Source: Tepidiformaceae bacterium | Lineage (GTDB): Bacteria; Chloroflexota; Dehalococcoidia; Tepidiformales; Tepidiformaceae | Assembly (NCBI GenBank): GCA_958295975.1 | Contig: OY282446.1 | Span: 659,289 to 723,288, forward strand | DNA length: 64,000 bases | Direction of reading: 5' to 3' | Part shown: positions 10,059 to 19,288 of the stretch, one piece after another | Layout: each line of letters opens with the position of its first letter | How positions within the stretch are numbered: the first letter of the stretch is position 1 | Position numbers and translations under genes: made by a program | Notes under the pieces: generated by a model | Databases searched by the model: none | Told to the model about the DNA's origin: nothing | What the model saw: only the letters and a program-made list of their open reading frames with translations

Positions 10059-11276
10059 ATGACCGGTCCCCTGAACGACGTGCGGGTGCTGGACCTGACG
10101 CAGCACGTCGCGGGCCCGTACGCGACGAAGCTGTTCGCCGATTTCGGGGCGGACGTGATCAAGATCGAGCGGCCCGGGGGCGACCCCTCGCGGCGGCTGG
10201 GGCCGTACAAGGGGGGAACGCCCGATCCGGAGAAGAGCGGGACGTTCTTCTACTTCAACACGAACAAGCGCTCGGTGGCGCTCGACCTGAAGACGGAGGG
10301 CGGGCGGGAGGCGTTCTGGCGGCTGTTCGAGCGCGCCGACCTCGTGGCGGAGAACTTCCGGCCGGGCGTGCTGGAGGCGCTGGGCGTGGGCTGGGAGGAG
10401 ATGCACGCGCGGCGCGCGGAGGTGCCCCTCGTCTCCATCTCGAACTTCGGGCAGGAGAGCCCCTACCGCGACTACCGCGGCTCGGACCTGGTGCTCTACG
10501 CCTTCGCCGGGGAGATGTACTCGACGGGGCTGCTGGAGCGGGAGCCGGTGAAGATGTACGGCACGGCGGCGCTGGTGCAGTCGGGCTCGGCGGCGGCCAC
10601 GGCGATGATGGGGGCGCTCATGGCGGGGCGCTACCAGGGCGCGGGCCAGCACGTCGATTTCTCCATCGCGGACAGCCACCTCGTGGGCGTGGACCGGCGG
10701 CACGCGACGGTCATGGGCTACCAGTTCTCGGGGCGCAAGACGCTGCGTTCGCCGGGGGCGGCGGTGGGCATGCTCAACGGCGTCTTCCCCTGCATGGACG
10801 GCTGGGTGGACCTGCAGGGCGGGGGGCCGCGCTTCGCGCGCGCGCGCGAGTTCCTCGGCCATCCGGAGTGGATGGAGGACGAGAAGTGGGACGACCCCGC
10901 CATCCAGATGAACCCTGACGCCATCGAGGAGTTCAACGCCTGGTTCTACCTGTGGCTCTCGGAGCGCACGAAGCGGGAGATCTGGGAGGCGGCGCGCCGG
11001 GTGCGCTTCCTCTGCGGCCCGCTCTTCACCATCGACGAGGTGTTCGCCGATCCGAACTTCCGCGCGCGCGGCTTCTGGACGCTGGCGCGGCACGAGGCGC
11101 TGGGGGAGGTGGAGATACCGGGGCGGCCCTTCCTCATGTCGGAGACGCCCTGGGAGCTGCGCCGCGCGGCCCCGCTGCTGGGGGAGCACACGGCGGAGGT
11201 GCTGGCGGAGGCGGGCTACGGCGCGGACGAAATCGCGGCGCTGGCGGCGACGGGCGCGGCGGGGGTGCGGTCGTGA
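10059..11276 (+). CDS. CaiB/BaiF family (class III) CoA-transferase, catalytic type
   Basis: The 405-residue protein has the family N terminus (VRVLDLTQHVAGPYATK), the FADFGADVIKIE segment and the central CoA-binding half. The catalytic Asp is present in the RGSDLVLYAFAGEM segment near residue 147, at the spacing to the following G-x-M used in formyl-CoA and carnitine-CoA transferases. It is the first gene of a three-gene operon, with GGAGGGAG ahead of the ATG. The stop overlaps the next start (GTGA). Substrates are unknown; the second, non-identical paralogue suggests a heteromeric enzyme. Confidence 0.93.
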   Translation: MTGPLNDVRVLDLTQHVAGPYATKLFADFGADVIKIERPGGDPSRRLGPYKGGTPDPEKSGTFFYFNTNKRSVALDLKTEGGREAFWRLFERADLVAENFRPGVLEALGVGWEEMHARRAEVPLVSISNFGQESPYRDYRGSDLVLYAFAGEMYSTGLLEREPVKMYGTAALVQSGSAAATAMMGALMAGRYQGAGQHVDFSIADSHLVGVDRRHATVMGYQFSGRKTLRSPGAAVGMLNGVFPCMDGWVDLQGGGPRFARAREFLGHPEWMEDEKWDDPAIQMNPDAIEEFNAWFYLWLSERTKREIWEAARRVRFLCGPLFTIDEVFADPNFRARGFWTLARHEALGEVEIPGRPFLMSETPWELRRAAPLLGEHTAEVLAEAGYGADEIAALAATGAAGVRS

Positions 11277-12619
11277 CGGCGCTGCCGCTGGACGGCGTGC
11301 GCATCCTCGACCTGAGCGGCGTGTGGGCGGGCACGTTCTCGACCGTGCTGCTGGCCGATCTGGGCGCGGAGGTGCTGAAGCAGGAGAACCAGTTCGTGTG
11401 GCAGCCGAACACGCGGGCGGTGCCCGGGCCGCGCATCCCGGCGGCCATGACGCGGTCGGGGCCGGGCTGGATCACGGGCTTCCCCAACGGCGATCCGGGG
11501 GAACGGCCCTGGAACTACCACCCCATGTTCGTGAGCCTCTACCGCAACAAGCGCAGCTTCACGCTGGACATCCGCCGCCCCGAGGGGAAGGCCCTGCTGG
11601 GGCGGCTGGCGGCCATCTCCGACGCGGTGCTGGAGAACAGCGCCGTGGGCACGATGGAGAAGCTGGGCATCACCTGGGAGTGGCTGCGGGAGCAGCGGGA
11701 GGACATCATCTTCCTGCGCGCGCCGGGCTACGGAATCACGGGCGACTACCGCGAGGCGCGCACCATGGGCGCGCACCTCGAGGGCACCATGGGCCACCAG
11801 CTCCTGCGCGGCTACGCGGGCGGCGGCCCGAATTCGAACAGCGGCATCTTCGCCGCCGACTACATCGCCGCGGCCCAGATCGCGCTCGCCCTCATGCTGG
11901 CCATCTGGCACCGCAACAACACGGGCAAGGGGCAGTTCATCGAGATGGCGCAGGCGGAGAACGCCGCCGCCATGTTCGCGCAGGCCTACATGAACTACAG
12001 CCTCAATGGCGAGGTGGAGCACGCCATCGGCAACCGCTCCATCTACGCCGCCGACGGCGAGGCCCCCTGCGGCATCTACCCCTGCCGCTCGGAGGGGGAG
12101 GGCGGCGCGGAGACGGGCGACGACCGCTGGATCGCCATCACCGTGACGGGCGACCGCGACTGGGAGGCGCTGCGCGAGCTGATGGGCGATCCCGACTGGG
12201 CGCGCGCGCCCGAGCTGGCCACGGCCGCGGGACGCGCGGCGCGGCAGGACCTGCTCGACGAGCGGCTGGCGGCGTGGACGGTCGGGTTCGCGGACATGGA
12301 CCTGTTCGCGCGGCTGCAGGCGGCGGGCGTGCCCGCGGCCCCCGTGATGGACTCCTCGCGCGTGCTCGACAATCCGCACGTGCAGGCGCGGGGGCTCTAC
12401 GTGCCGCGGGAGCTGGCGCGCGAGGACATCGGCGTCTACCACTACCCGCGCCCGCTCTACGAATTCCCCGATTCGCAGGGGGGCATCCGCCTCCCGCCCG
12501 TCGCCTTCGGGCAGGACAACGAGTACGTCTACCGCGAACTGCTGGGCGTGGGCGACGAGGAGTACCAGCGACTGACGGACGAGGGGCACATCGCCACGGC
12601 CTTCAGCGACACGCTGTGA
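11273..12619 (+). CDS. CaiB/BaiF family CoA-transferase paralogue lacking the catalytic Asp
   Basis: The 448-residue protein has the class III fold (VRILDLSGVWAGTFSTV at the N terminus, LLADLGAEVLK next). In the segment aligned with the active site (GDYREARTMGAHLEGTMG) the position of the catalytic Asp holds Arg or Thr by my hand alignment. It may therefore be a structural or substrate-binding partner of the upstream subunit. The GTG start overlaps the preceding TGA and the TGA overlaps the next GTG, so all three genes of the operon are translationally coupled. An insertion with an acidic loop lies near residue 275. Confidence 0.88.
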   Translation: MTALPLDGVRILDLSGVWAGTFSTVLLADLGAEVLKQENQFVWQPNTRAVPGPRIPAAMTRSGPGWITGFPNGDPGERPWNYHPMFVSLYRNKRSFTLDIRRPEGKALLGRLAAISDAVLENSAVGTMEKLGITWEWLREQREDIIFLRAPGYGITGDYREARTMGAHLEGTMGHQLLRGYAGGGPNSNSGIFAADYIAAAQIALALMLAIWHRNNTGKGQFIEMAQAENAAAMFAQAYMNYSLNGEVEHAIGNRSIYAADGEAPCGIYPCRSEGEGGAETGDDRWIAITVTGDRDWEALRELMGDPDWARAPELATAAGRAARQDLLDERLAAWTVGFADMDLFARLQAAGVPAAPVMDSSRVLDNPHVQARGLYVPRELAREDIGVYHYPRPLYEFPDSQGGIRLPPVAFGQDNEYVYRELLGVGDEEYQRLTDEGHIATAFSDTL

Positions 12620-13794
12620 GCGCCGCGGTCCCCGCCATCGAGGGGCAGTGCGACGCGCGCTTCGGGCGCGTGCGCGAGGCGTTCGCGCGCAACTTCGCGG
12701 AATCGGGCGAGGCCGGCGCCTCCGTGGCGGTGGCGCTCGACGGCGAGCTGGTCGTGGACCTGTGGGCGGGCCACGCCGACCGCGCGCGCGCGCGCCCCTG
12801 GGAACGCGACACGATCGTCTGCGTCTACTCGACGACGAAGGGGATCGTGGCGCTGGCGGCGCACATGCTCGCGGACCGGGGGCTGCTCGACCTGGACGCG
12901 CCCGTGGCGGACGTGTGGCCGGAGTTCGCGCAGGCGGGCAAGGAGCGGCTGCCCGTGCGCCTGCTGCTGACGCACGAGGCGGGGCTGCCCGTGATCGACG
13001 CGGAGCTGCCCGCGGGCGCGGAGCTGGACTGGGCCACGATGACGGAGGCGCTGGCGCGGCAGGCGCCGGTCTGGCCGCCGGGCGAGCGGCAGGGCTACCA
13101 CACGGCCACCTTCGGCTGGCTCGTGGGCGAGGTCGTGCGGCGGGCGAGCGGGCGCACGGTGGGCGCGTTCATCCGCGAGGAGATCGCGGGGCCGCTGGGC
13201 GTGGACGCGCTCCTCGGCTTCGGGCCGGAGGAGGACGGGCGCGTGGCCGACCTGCTGCGCGCGCGGGGCGCGACGGCGGCGTCCGCGTCGAGCGCGCTGG
13301 CGAAGGCCATGGCGGACCCGCGCTCGCTGACGGCGCGCTCCTTCAACCTGGCGCCGTCCGGCCCGGACAAGGGGCCGAACAGCCGCGCCTTCCGCGCCTC
13401 CGAACAACCCTCGGCGAACGGCCACGCGAACGCCCGCGCGCTGGCCGCGATCTACGGGGCGCTGGCCGCGGGCGGCGTCTGGCGGGGCCACCGCCTGCTG
13501 GCGGCGGACGCCGCGCGGCGCATGGGCGAGGAGCGCGCGCGGGGCGAGGACGCCATCCTGCGAAGGCCGGTGCGCCGTTCGTCGGGCTTCATGCTGCCCG
13601 TGCCGGGGACGGGGGACGCGCGCGGGCCCAACGCCTTCGGACACGCGGGCATGGGCGGCTCGCTGGGCTTCGCCGACCCCGACGCGGGCCTCGGCTTCGG
13701 CTACGCCATGAACCAGCTGTGGGCGAGCACGCTGGACGGCGACGACCCGCGCGCCGACCGGCTCGCGCGCGCGGCCTACGCCTCGCTGCGCTGA
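12616..13794 (+). CDS. Serine hydrolase, beta-lactamase/EstB-type family
   Basis: The 392-residue protein has the beta-lactamase-related (PF00144) motifs: the nucleophile motif STTK near residue 73, a Tyr motif region GYHTATFGW near residue 160, and HAGMGGSLG near residue 343 in place of the KTG/HxG motif. No signal peptide is seen, so a cytoplasmic esterase, as in EstB/LovD-like proteins, is more likely than a penicillin-binding enzyme. The GTG start overlaps the upstream stop. Together with the two CoA-transferases it may form a small acyl-thioester pathway. Confidence 0.9.
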   Translation: MSAAVPAIEGQCDARFGRVREAFARNFAESGEAGASVAVALDGELVVDLWAGHADRARARPWERDTIVCVYSTTKGIVALAAHMLADRGLLDLDAPVADVWPEFAQAGKERLPVRLLLTHEAGLPVIDAELPAGAELDWATMTEALARQAPVWPPGERQGYHTATFGWLVGEVVRRASGRTVGAFIREEIAGPLGVDALLGFGPEEDGRVADLLRARGATAASASSALAKAMADPRSLTARSFNLAPSGPDKGPNSRAFRASEQPSANGHANARALAAIYGALAAGGVWRGHRLLAADAARRMGEERARGEDAILRRPVRRSSGFMLPVPGTGDARGPNAFGHAGMGGSLGFADPDAGLGFGYAMNQLWASTLDGDDPRADRLARAAYASLR

Positions 13795-13803
13795 GGCATG
13801 GCG

Positions 13804-13818
13804 GCATCGAGCCGATGC
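13804..13818. terminator. Short hairpin in the convergent gap before bioD
   Basis: A 6-bp stem (GCATCG/CGATGC) with an AGC loop sits in the 30-bp gap between two convergent genes. It lacks a T tract, so terminator function is only suggested by position. Confidence 0.3.
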
Positions 13819-13824
13819 GTTCGC

Positions 13825-14538
13825 CTAGCCGCTGGACTCCCCGCGGGCAATCGCGCCGGACAGGGGGGAGGCGGGGCCGTGCGCGCGCGCGTCGAGCCCG
13901 GCGAGGGGGTCGGGCGGGGCCAGCGGCGCTTCCGCGAGCGTGACCACGGGGAGGTCCGGGCGGCGGGAGCGCAGGAAGCGCAGGTTCTCGCGCTCGACCA
14001 CGCCCGCGCGCTTCGGGTACGCGCTTATGACGAGCAGCTCGACGGCGAGGCCGCGGCGTTCGGCGGCTTCGAGCGTGAGCGCGACGTGGTTGAGCGTTCC
14101 GAGCGAGGGGCGCGCGACCACCACGAGGGAGGCGTCGAGCGCGGCGGCGAAGTCCGCCATGTCGGTCGCGCCGTCGATGGGCACGAGCAGGCCGCCCGCG
14201 CCCTCCGCCAGCAGCACGTCGTGATCCCGCGCCAGCGCGCGGCACTCGTCGATGGCGGCGGCCACGTCGATGGGCGCGCCCGCGCGCGCGGCGGCGATGG
14301 AGGGCGCGAGCGGCTCGGGCAGGGAGACGAGCGTGCGGATGGTGACGGGCGTTCCGCGCAGGGCGGCGCGGTAGAACGCCTCGTCGCCGTCGCGGGCGGG
14401 GTCCGCCACGCCCGTCTGGAAGGGCTTGACGAGGGCCACGCGGGCGTCGCGGGCGAGGGAGCGGGCGAGCCAGGCGGCGGCGACGGTCTTGCCCACGCCC
14501 GTGTCCGTGCCGGTGACGAAGAGGACGCGCCCGCTCAT
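13825..14538 (-). CDS. bioD: ATP-dependent dethiobiotin synthetase
   Basis: BioD converts 7,8-diaminopelargonic acid, CO2 and ATP to dethiobiotin in the cytoplasm. The 237-residue protein has the P-loop GTDTGVGKT at residues 10-18, VKPFQTGV near residue 37 and EGAGGLLVPI near residue 110. The length is normal. It is the last gene of the minus-strand bioA-bioF-bioD set; its start overlaps the 3' end of bioF by 4 bp. Confidence 0.95.
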   Translation of the reverse strand: MSGRVLFVTGTDTGVGKTVAAAWLARSLARDARVALVKPFQTGVADPARDGDEAFYRAALRGTPVTIRTLVSLPEPLAPSIAAARAGAPIDVAAAIDECRALARDHDVLLAEGAGGLLVPIDGATDMADFAAALDASLVVVARPSLGTLNHVALTLEAAERRGLAVELLVISAYPKRAGVVERENLRFLRSRRPDLPVVTLAEAPLAPPDPLAGLDARAHGPASPLSGAIARGESSG

Positions 14539-15716
14539 GGGGGCGGCGGCAGGGCGGCGAGGGCGCGGTCGATGGCGGCCTCGTCGTGGGTGGCCATGAG
14601 GTTGAAGCGGATGCGGGCCGTGCCCTCGGGCACGGTGGGCGGGCGGATGGCGCGCGCGAGGACGCCCGCCGCGCGCAGGCGGCGCTCGACGGCGAGCGCG
14701 GCTTCGGCGTCGCCGAGCAGGAGGGGCACGATGGGCGTCTCCGAAGCCGAGGGGGGATGCCCGGCAGCGATCAGGCCCTCGCGCAGGCGGCGGGCGAGGG
14801 CGTCCAGGCGCGCGCGCCGTTCGGGTTCGGCGGCGACGACGTCGAGGGCGGCGAGGGCGGCCCCCACGCTGGCGGGCGGCAGGGCGGTGTTGAAGATGAA
14901 GGGGCGCGAGCGGTTGACGAGGTAGTCGACGACGGTCGCCCCGGCGACGACGAATCCGCCCGCCGACCCCAGCGCCTTCGAGAGCGTGCCCACGACGACG
15001 ATGCCGTCGCGGTCGATGCCGGCGCGCGCGATGGCGCCCTCGCCGCCGGGGCCGAGCACGCCGGTGGCGTGCGCCTCGTCGAGCACAAGCACGGCGTCGT
15101 GACGGCGGGCGACGGCGGCGAGGGCGGGCAGGGGCGCGACGTCGCCGTCCATGCTGAAGACGGTTTCGCTCACGATGAGGCGGCGGCGCGCGGTCGAGGC
15201 GGCGATCAGCTCCGCGAGGTGGCCGGCGTCGCGGTGGCGGTAGACGCGCGTCTCCGCGCCGGAGAGGCGGCAGCCGTCGATGATGGAGGCGTGGTTGAGG
15301 GCGTCGCTGAAGATGGCGTCGCCGGGGCGGGCGAGGGCGGTGAGCGCGCCGAGGTTGGCGAGGTAGCCGGAGGAGTAGAGCAGCGCCGCCTGCCCGCCCT
15401 TGAGCGCCGCCAGACGGCGTTCGAGGCGGTCGTGGAGGGGCGTGGAGCCGCAGAGCAGGCGCGAGGCGCTCACGCTCGCGCCGTACTCGCGGGCGGCGGC
15501 GGCGGCGGCCCCGGCCACGCGCGGGTCGCTGGCGAGGCCGAGGTAGTTGTTCGAGGTGAAGTTGAGGAGATCGCGCCCGTCGATGCGGAGGCGCTCGCCC
15601 TGGCCGCCGTCGGGCGTGAGGATGGCGCGGCGCAGGGAGCGGCGTTCGAGCCCGGCGAGCTCGTCCGCCAGCGCCGCCGTCCAGCCGCTAGCCGCGCGCG
15701 ATTCGGTCGAGGCCAT
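14535..15716 (-). CDS. bioF: 8-amino-7-oxononanoate synthase
   Basis: BioF joins pimeloyl-ACP/CoA and L-alanine with PLP as cofactor. The 393-residue protein shows [14 protein letters not shown] near residue 55, the GYLAN segment with the usual aromatic stacking region, [10 protein letters not shown] near residue 210 and the PLP lysine in TLSKALGS near residue 243. The start ATG at 15716 lies inside the end of bioA (29-bp overlap); longer readings are inside bioA and lack family similarity. Confidence 0.95.
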   Translation of the reverse strand: MASTESRAASGWTAALADELAGLERRSLRRAILTPDGGQGERLRIDGRDLLNFTSNNYLGLASDPRVAGAAAAAAREYGASVSASRLLCGSTPLHDRLERRLAALKGGQAALLYSSGYLANLGALTALARPGDAIFSDALNHASIIDGCRLSGAETRVYRHRDAGHLAELIAASTARRRLIVSETVFSMDGDVAPLPALAAVARRHDAVLVLDEAHATGVLGPGGEGAIARAGIDRDGIVVVGTLSKALGSAGGFVVAGATVVDYLVNRSRPFIFNTALPPASVGAALAALDVVAAEPERRARLDALARRLREGLIAAGHPPSASETPIVPLLLGDAEAALAVERRLRAAGVLARAIRPPTVPEGTARIRFNLMATHDEAAIDRALAALPPPP

Positions 15717-17016
15717 GGACGACCGCCTCCACGATGCGCTCGACCTCGTCCTCTTCGATGGAGAGGGGCGGCATGAGCACGACCACGTCACCGAGGGGGC
15801 GGATGAAGACGCCGCGTTCGCGGGCCGCGAGGCAGACGCGCCAGCCCGCCTCGCGTTCGGGCGGCGGGGGCGCGCGCGTCTCGCGGTCGGCGACGAGCTC
15901 GACGCCGGTCATGAGGCCCTGACGGCGCACCTCGCCGACGAGGGGATGCGGGGCCACGCGCTCGGCGAGCAGCTCGCCGAGCAGGGCGGCGCGGGCGCGT
16001 CCGCGGGCGAGGACGTCGGTGGTCTCGAACAGGTCGAGGCTGGCGAGGGCGGCGGCGCAGCAGATGGGGTTGCCCGCGTAGGTGTGGCCGTGGAAGAGCT
16101 TGCGCTCCTCGCCGCCGAGGAAGGCGCGGTACACCTCCTCCGTGGCGACGGTGGCGGAGAGGGGCAGGTAGCCGCCCGTGATGCCCTTGCCGGCGACGGC
16201 GATGTCGGGCGTGACGCCCTCGAGGTCGCAGGCGAACATGGCGCCGGTCTTGCCGAAGCCGGTGGCCACCTCGTCGGCGATGAGGAGGACGCCGAACTCG
16301 TCGCAGAGGGCGCGGATGGCGGCGAGGTGGCCCTCGGGGGCGACGATGATGCCGCCCGCGCCCTGCACGCGGGGCTCGACGATGACGGCGGCCACCTCGC
16401 CGCCGCGGGCCTCCAGCAGATCGCGCAGGGCGTTCACGCAGGCGTCCGTGCAGGCGGGCGCGGCGGCGCAGCGGGCGCAGCGGTAGCGGTAGGCGTTGGG
16501 GAAGCGCAGCGGCTCGAAGAGGAAGGGCGCGTAGACGTCGCGGAAGGGGCCCGCGCCGCCGACGCCGACGGCGCCGAGCGTGTCGCCGTGGTAGGCCATG
16601 TCGAGGGCCACGATGCGGCGGCGTTCGGGCTGGCCGCGGTTGGCCTGGTACTGGAGCGCCATCTTGAGCGCGACCTCGACGGCGGAGGCGCCGTTCTCGC
16701 TGAAGAAGACGCGCGAGCGCCCGGGGAAGTGGGGGAGCAGGCGGCGGCCCAGCTCGATGGCGGGCTCGTGCGTGATGCCGAGCAGGGTGCTGTGCTGGAG
16801 CCTCGCGGCCTGCTCGCGGATGGCGTCCACGATGTGGGGGTGGCCGTGGCCGTGCACGTTCGCCCAGAGCGAGGCCACGCCGTCGACGTACTCCGCGCCG
16901 CTGGCGTCGATGAGGCGGTTGCCCTCGGCGCGGGCGACGACGAGGCGGGGCTCGCGCTCGAAGCGCGCCATCTGCGTGAAGGGATGCCAGAGGGGGTAGT
17001 GGTCGGCGTCGGGCAC
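15688..17016 (-). CDS. bioA: Adenosylmethionine-8-amino-7-oxononanoate aminotransferase
   Basis: BioA transfers the amino group of S-adenosylmethionine to 7-keto-8-aminopelargonate using PLP. The 442-residue protein has the BioA N terminus ([10 protein letters not shown]), [18 protein letters not shown] near residue 105, [14 protein letters not shown] near residue 245 and the PLP lysine in [11 protein letters not shown] near residue 275. A Cys-rich insert ([14 protein letters not shown]) near residue 178 is seen in many BioA proteins. The start is a GTG with no Shine-Dalgarno sequence. A TACGAT hexamer ends exactly 6 nt before it, so the transcript may be leaderless. It diverges from bioB across 42 bp. 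Confidence 0.95.
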   Translation of the reverse strand: MPDADHYPLWHPFTQMARFEREPRLVVARAEGNRLIDASGAEYVDGVASLWANVHGHGHPHIVDAIREQAARLQHSTLLGITHEPAIELGRRLLPHFPGRSRVFFSENGASAVEVALKMALQYQANRGQPERRRIVALDMAYHGDTLGAVGVGGAGPFRDVYAPFLFEPLRFPNAYRYRCARCAAAPACTDACVNALRDLLEARGGEVAAVIVEPRVQGAGGIIVAPEGHLAAIRALCDEFGVLLIADEVATGFGKTGAMFACDLEGVTPDIAVAGKGITGGYLPLSATVATEEVYRAFLGGEERKLFHGHTYAGNPICCAAALASLDLFETTDVLARGRARAALLGELLAERVAPHPLVGEVRRQGLMTGVELVADRETRAPPPPEREAGWRVCLAARERGVFIRPLGDVVVLMPPLSIEEDEVERIVEAVVHGLDRIARG

Positions 17017-17022
17017 GGCCGA

Positions 17023-17028
17023 ATCGTA
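17023..17028 (-). promoter_or_regulatory. -10 element (TACGAT), leaderless bioA promoter
   Basis: On the minus strand TACGAT is followed by 6 nt and then the GTG of bioA. With a transcription start about 7 nt after the hexamer, the mRNA would begin at the start codon. No -35 is evident. Confidence 0.45.
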
Positions 17029-17058
17029 CCGCGCCTGCCGCCCGCGCGAGCGGGGCGT

Positions 17059-18123
17059 ATGCTGCGGGGCGTGGGCGACGCGTTCGCGGAACGGCTGACG
17101 GAGCTGGTCGGGGCGAGCCTGGCGGGGCGCGATCCGGGCCGCGAGGGGCTGGCGCGGCTGCTGGCCGCGCCCGACGCGCGCACGCTGGAGATCGTGGCCG
17201 CCGTGAGCCGCGTGCGCGAGGCCGCCTTCGGACGGCGCGTGAAGCTGAACCTGCTGCTCAACATCAAGAGCGGCCTCTGCCCCGAGGACTGCCATTACTG
17301 CTCGCAGGCGCGCGATTCGACCGCGCCCATCGCCGCCTACCCGATGGTGGGCGAGGAGACGTTCCTGGCGGCGGCGGCGCGGGCGCGCGAGCTGGGGGCC
17401 ACGCGCCTCTGTCTGGTGGCCAGCGGGCGCGGCCCCACGGAGCGCGAGGTCGCGCGGGTGGCGCGCGGCGTGGAGGCGGTGAAGGCGCGGGACGGGGCGA
17501 TGGAGGTCTGCGCCTGCCTCGGCCTGCTGGGCGAGGGGCAGGCCGAGCGGCTGGGCGCGGCGGGCGTGTTCGCCTACAACCACAACCTCAACACGAGCGA
17601 GGCCTTCTACGGCGAAATCTGCGGGACGCACGGCTTCGCCGACCGCCGCGCGACGGTGGAGCGGGCCAAGGCGGGCGGGCTTTCCCCCTGCTCCGGCGCG
17701 CTCTTCGGCATGGGCGAGGGCGACGCGGACGTGCTCGACGCGGGCTACGCCCTGCGCGCGATGGAACCGGACTCGGTGCCGGTGAATTTCCTGATCCCGA
17801 TCGAGGGGACGCCGCTGGCGGGCCTGAACGCGCTCACGCCGCAACGCTGCCTGCGCATCCTCGCCGTCTTCCGGCTGCTCTTCCCGCGCGCGGAGGTGCG
17901 CATCGCGGGCGGGCGCGAGACGCACCTGCGCTCACTCCAGCCGCTGGGCCTGCACCTGGCGAATTCGATCTTCATCGGCGACTACCTGACGACGAAGGGG
18001 CAGGCGGCGGAGGCCGACCTGGCCATGATCGCGGACGCCGGCTTCGAGGTGGAGGGCGGCGGCCCCGCGGTTCCGCCCGCGCCCGCGCTGGCGGTGGCGC
18101 TCAAGCGCGGCCCGCTGGAGTAA
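17059..18123 (+). CDS. bioB: Biotin synthase
   Basis: BioB is the radical-SAM enzyme that inserts sulfur into dethiobiotin. The 354-residue protein shows the radical-SAM cysteines in [10 protein letters not shown] near residue 75 and [12 protein letters not shown] near residue 175. [13 protein letters not shown] near residue 240 and IAGGRETHL with the cluster-ligand Arg near residue 285 are also present. The first ATG is used; a GTG four codons later is an alternative start. It diverges from bioA and is followed after 10 bp by an enolase-superfamily gene. Confidence 0.96.
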   Translation: MLRGVGDAFAERLTELVGASLAGRDPGREGLARLLAAPDARTLEIVAAVSRVREAAFGRRVKLNLLLNIKSGLCPEDCHYCSQARDSTAPIAAYPMVGEETFLAAAARARELGATRLCLVASGRGPTEREVARVARGVEAVKARDGAMEVCACLGLLGEGQAERLGAAGVFAYNHNLNTSEAFYGEICGTHGFADRRATVERAKAGGLSPCSGALFGMGEGDADVLDAGYALRAMEPDSVPVNFLIPIEGTPLAGLNALTPQRCLRILAVFRLLFPRAEVRIAGGRETHLRSLQPLGLHLANSIFIGDYLTTKGQAAEADLAMIADAGFEVEGGGPAVPPAPALAVALKRGPLE

Positions 18124-18133
18124 GGAGGACGGA

Positions 18134-19222
18134 ATGCGAATCGCGACGTTCGAGACGCGGGTGGTGGAGCTGCCCGGGGGGCGCGGGGAGCTGGGCGAAA
18201 TCCCCGGCCAGGTGGCGCCCCGCTGCGTCACCCTGCGGCTGCGCACGGACGAGGGCGTGGAGGGCATCGCCTACGCCGCCTACGTGTCGCGCGCCATGAC
18301 GCCCGCGCTCAAGGCGGCGCTGGACGGCCTCTGCGAGCAGACCGTGGGGCGCGATCCCTTCGACGCGGACGCCATCGGGCGGGAGCTGCGCGCGCGCAAC
18401 GGGGGCGCGGCCCCGGCGGGGCTGGTGACGCGCGCCAGCTCGGCCATCGACGTGGCCCTCTGGGACATCAAGGGCAAGGCGCTGGGCCTGCCCTGCCGGA
18501 AGCTGCTGGGCGGCGGCGGGGAGCGCGCGCGCGCCTACGGCAGCGGCCACCTCTGGCGGCACTACTCGCTGGACGAGCTGCGCGAATGGGGCCCGAGGCT
18601 GGTCGCGGCGGGCTTCACCGCCATGAAGCTGCGCTGCGGGGGCGAGGCCGCGCCCGCCGCCGAGGTGGAGCGCATGCGCGCGCTGCGCGAGGCCGTGGGG
18701 CCGGACGTGGACATCATGATCGACATCAACCAGGGCTGGAGCGCGCACGAGGCCACCGTCAACGGGCGGGCGCTGGCCGAGCACGGGCTCTACTGGCTGG
18801 AGGACCCCACGCATCATCAGGACCTCGCGGGCATGGCGCGCATCGCGGCGGCGCTGGACACGCCCCTCTGCACGGGCGAGTACCACTACGGGCTGGAGCC
18901 CTTCCGGCAGCTGGCGGAGGCGCGCGCGGCGGACATCCTCATGGTCGACCTCTTCCGCGTGGGGGGCTTCACGGGCTACGTGAAGGCGGTCCATCTGGCG
19001 GAGGCGTTCAACCTGCCGGTGGTCACGCACCTGGCCACGGAGCTGTTCGCGCAGGCGGCGGCGGGCACGAACACGCTGCTGCTGGAGCACGTGCCCTGGG
19101 CCTTCCCCCTCTTCGAGGAGACGCCGCGCGTGGAGGACGGCATGGTGGTGCCGCCGGAGGGGCCGGGGCTGGGGCTGCGCTTCGACGAGGCGGCGCTGCG
19201 GGCGCTGGCGGTCGACGAGTAG
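18134..19222 (+). CDS. Mandelate racemase/muconate lactonizing enzyme family protein
   Basis: The 362-residue enolase-superfamily protein has the capping domain, then a TIM barrel. Likely metal ligands are Asp in MIDINQGW near residue 198, Glu in YWLEDPTHH near residue 224 and Glu in CTGEYHYG near residue 250. The catalytic candidates are the Lys in MKLRCGG near residue 167 and the Asp...His pair in MVDLFRVGG and VVTHLATE, as in the mandelate racemase subgroup. The natural acid-sugar or hydroxy-acid substrate is not evident. AGGAGGACGGA lies between the bioB stop and this ATG, so the two are likely co-transcribed although the enzyme has no known role in biotin synthesis. Confidence 0.9.
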   Translation: MRIATFETRVVELPGGRGELGEIPGQVAPRCVTLRLRTDEGVEGIAYAAYVSRAMTPALKAALDGLCEQTVGRDPFDADAIGRELRARNGGAAPAGLVTRASSAIDVALWDIKGKALGLPCRKLLGGGGERARAYGSGHLWRHYSLDELREWGPRLVAAGFTAMKLRCGGEAAPAAEVERMRALREAVGPDVDIMIDINQGWSAHEATVNGRALAEHGLYWLEDPTHHQDLAGMARIAAALDTPLCTGEYHYGLEPFRQLAEARAADILMVDLFRVGGFTGYVKAVHLAEAFNLPVVTHLATELFAQAAAGTNTLLLEHVPWAFPLFEETPRVEDGMVVPPEGPGLGLRFDEAALRALAVDE

Positions 19223-19248
19223 CGCGTCCGCGCCCGCACGCCCGTCCA

Positions 19249-19254
19249 TATACT
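19249..19254 (+). promoter_or_regulatory. -10 element (TATACT) ahead of mutS
   Basis: TATACT is a near-consensus -10 hexamer, rare in this GC-rich sequence. It would start transcription near 19261, giving a leader of about 28 nt to the mutS GTG. No good -35 is seen. Confidence 0.5.
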
Positions 19255-19288
19255 GGGGGAAGGCCGCGCGGGGCCAGGACGGGAGCGC

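Noticed and set aside
15547-17058. Long plus-strand frame ahead of bioB that could be an N-terminal extension
   Set aside because: It is antisense to bioA and bioF and has only shadow-like Val/Ala/Glu composition.
13825-18123. A missing bioC/bioH gene in the biotin cluster
   Set aside because: No methyltransferase or pimeloyl esterase is next to these genes. The distant hydrolases cannot be assigned to this role from sequence.
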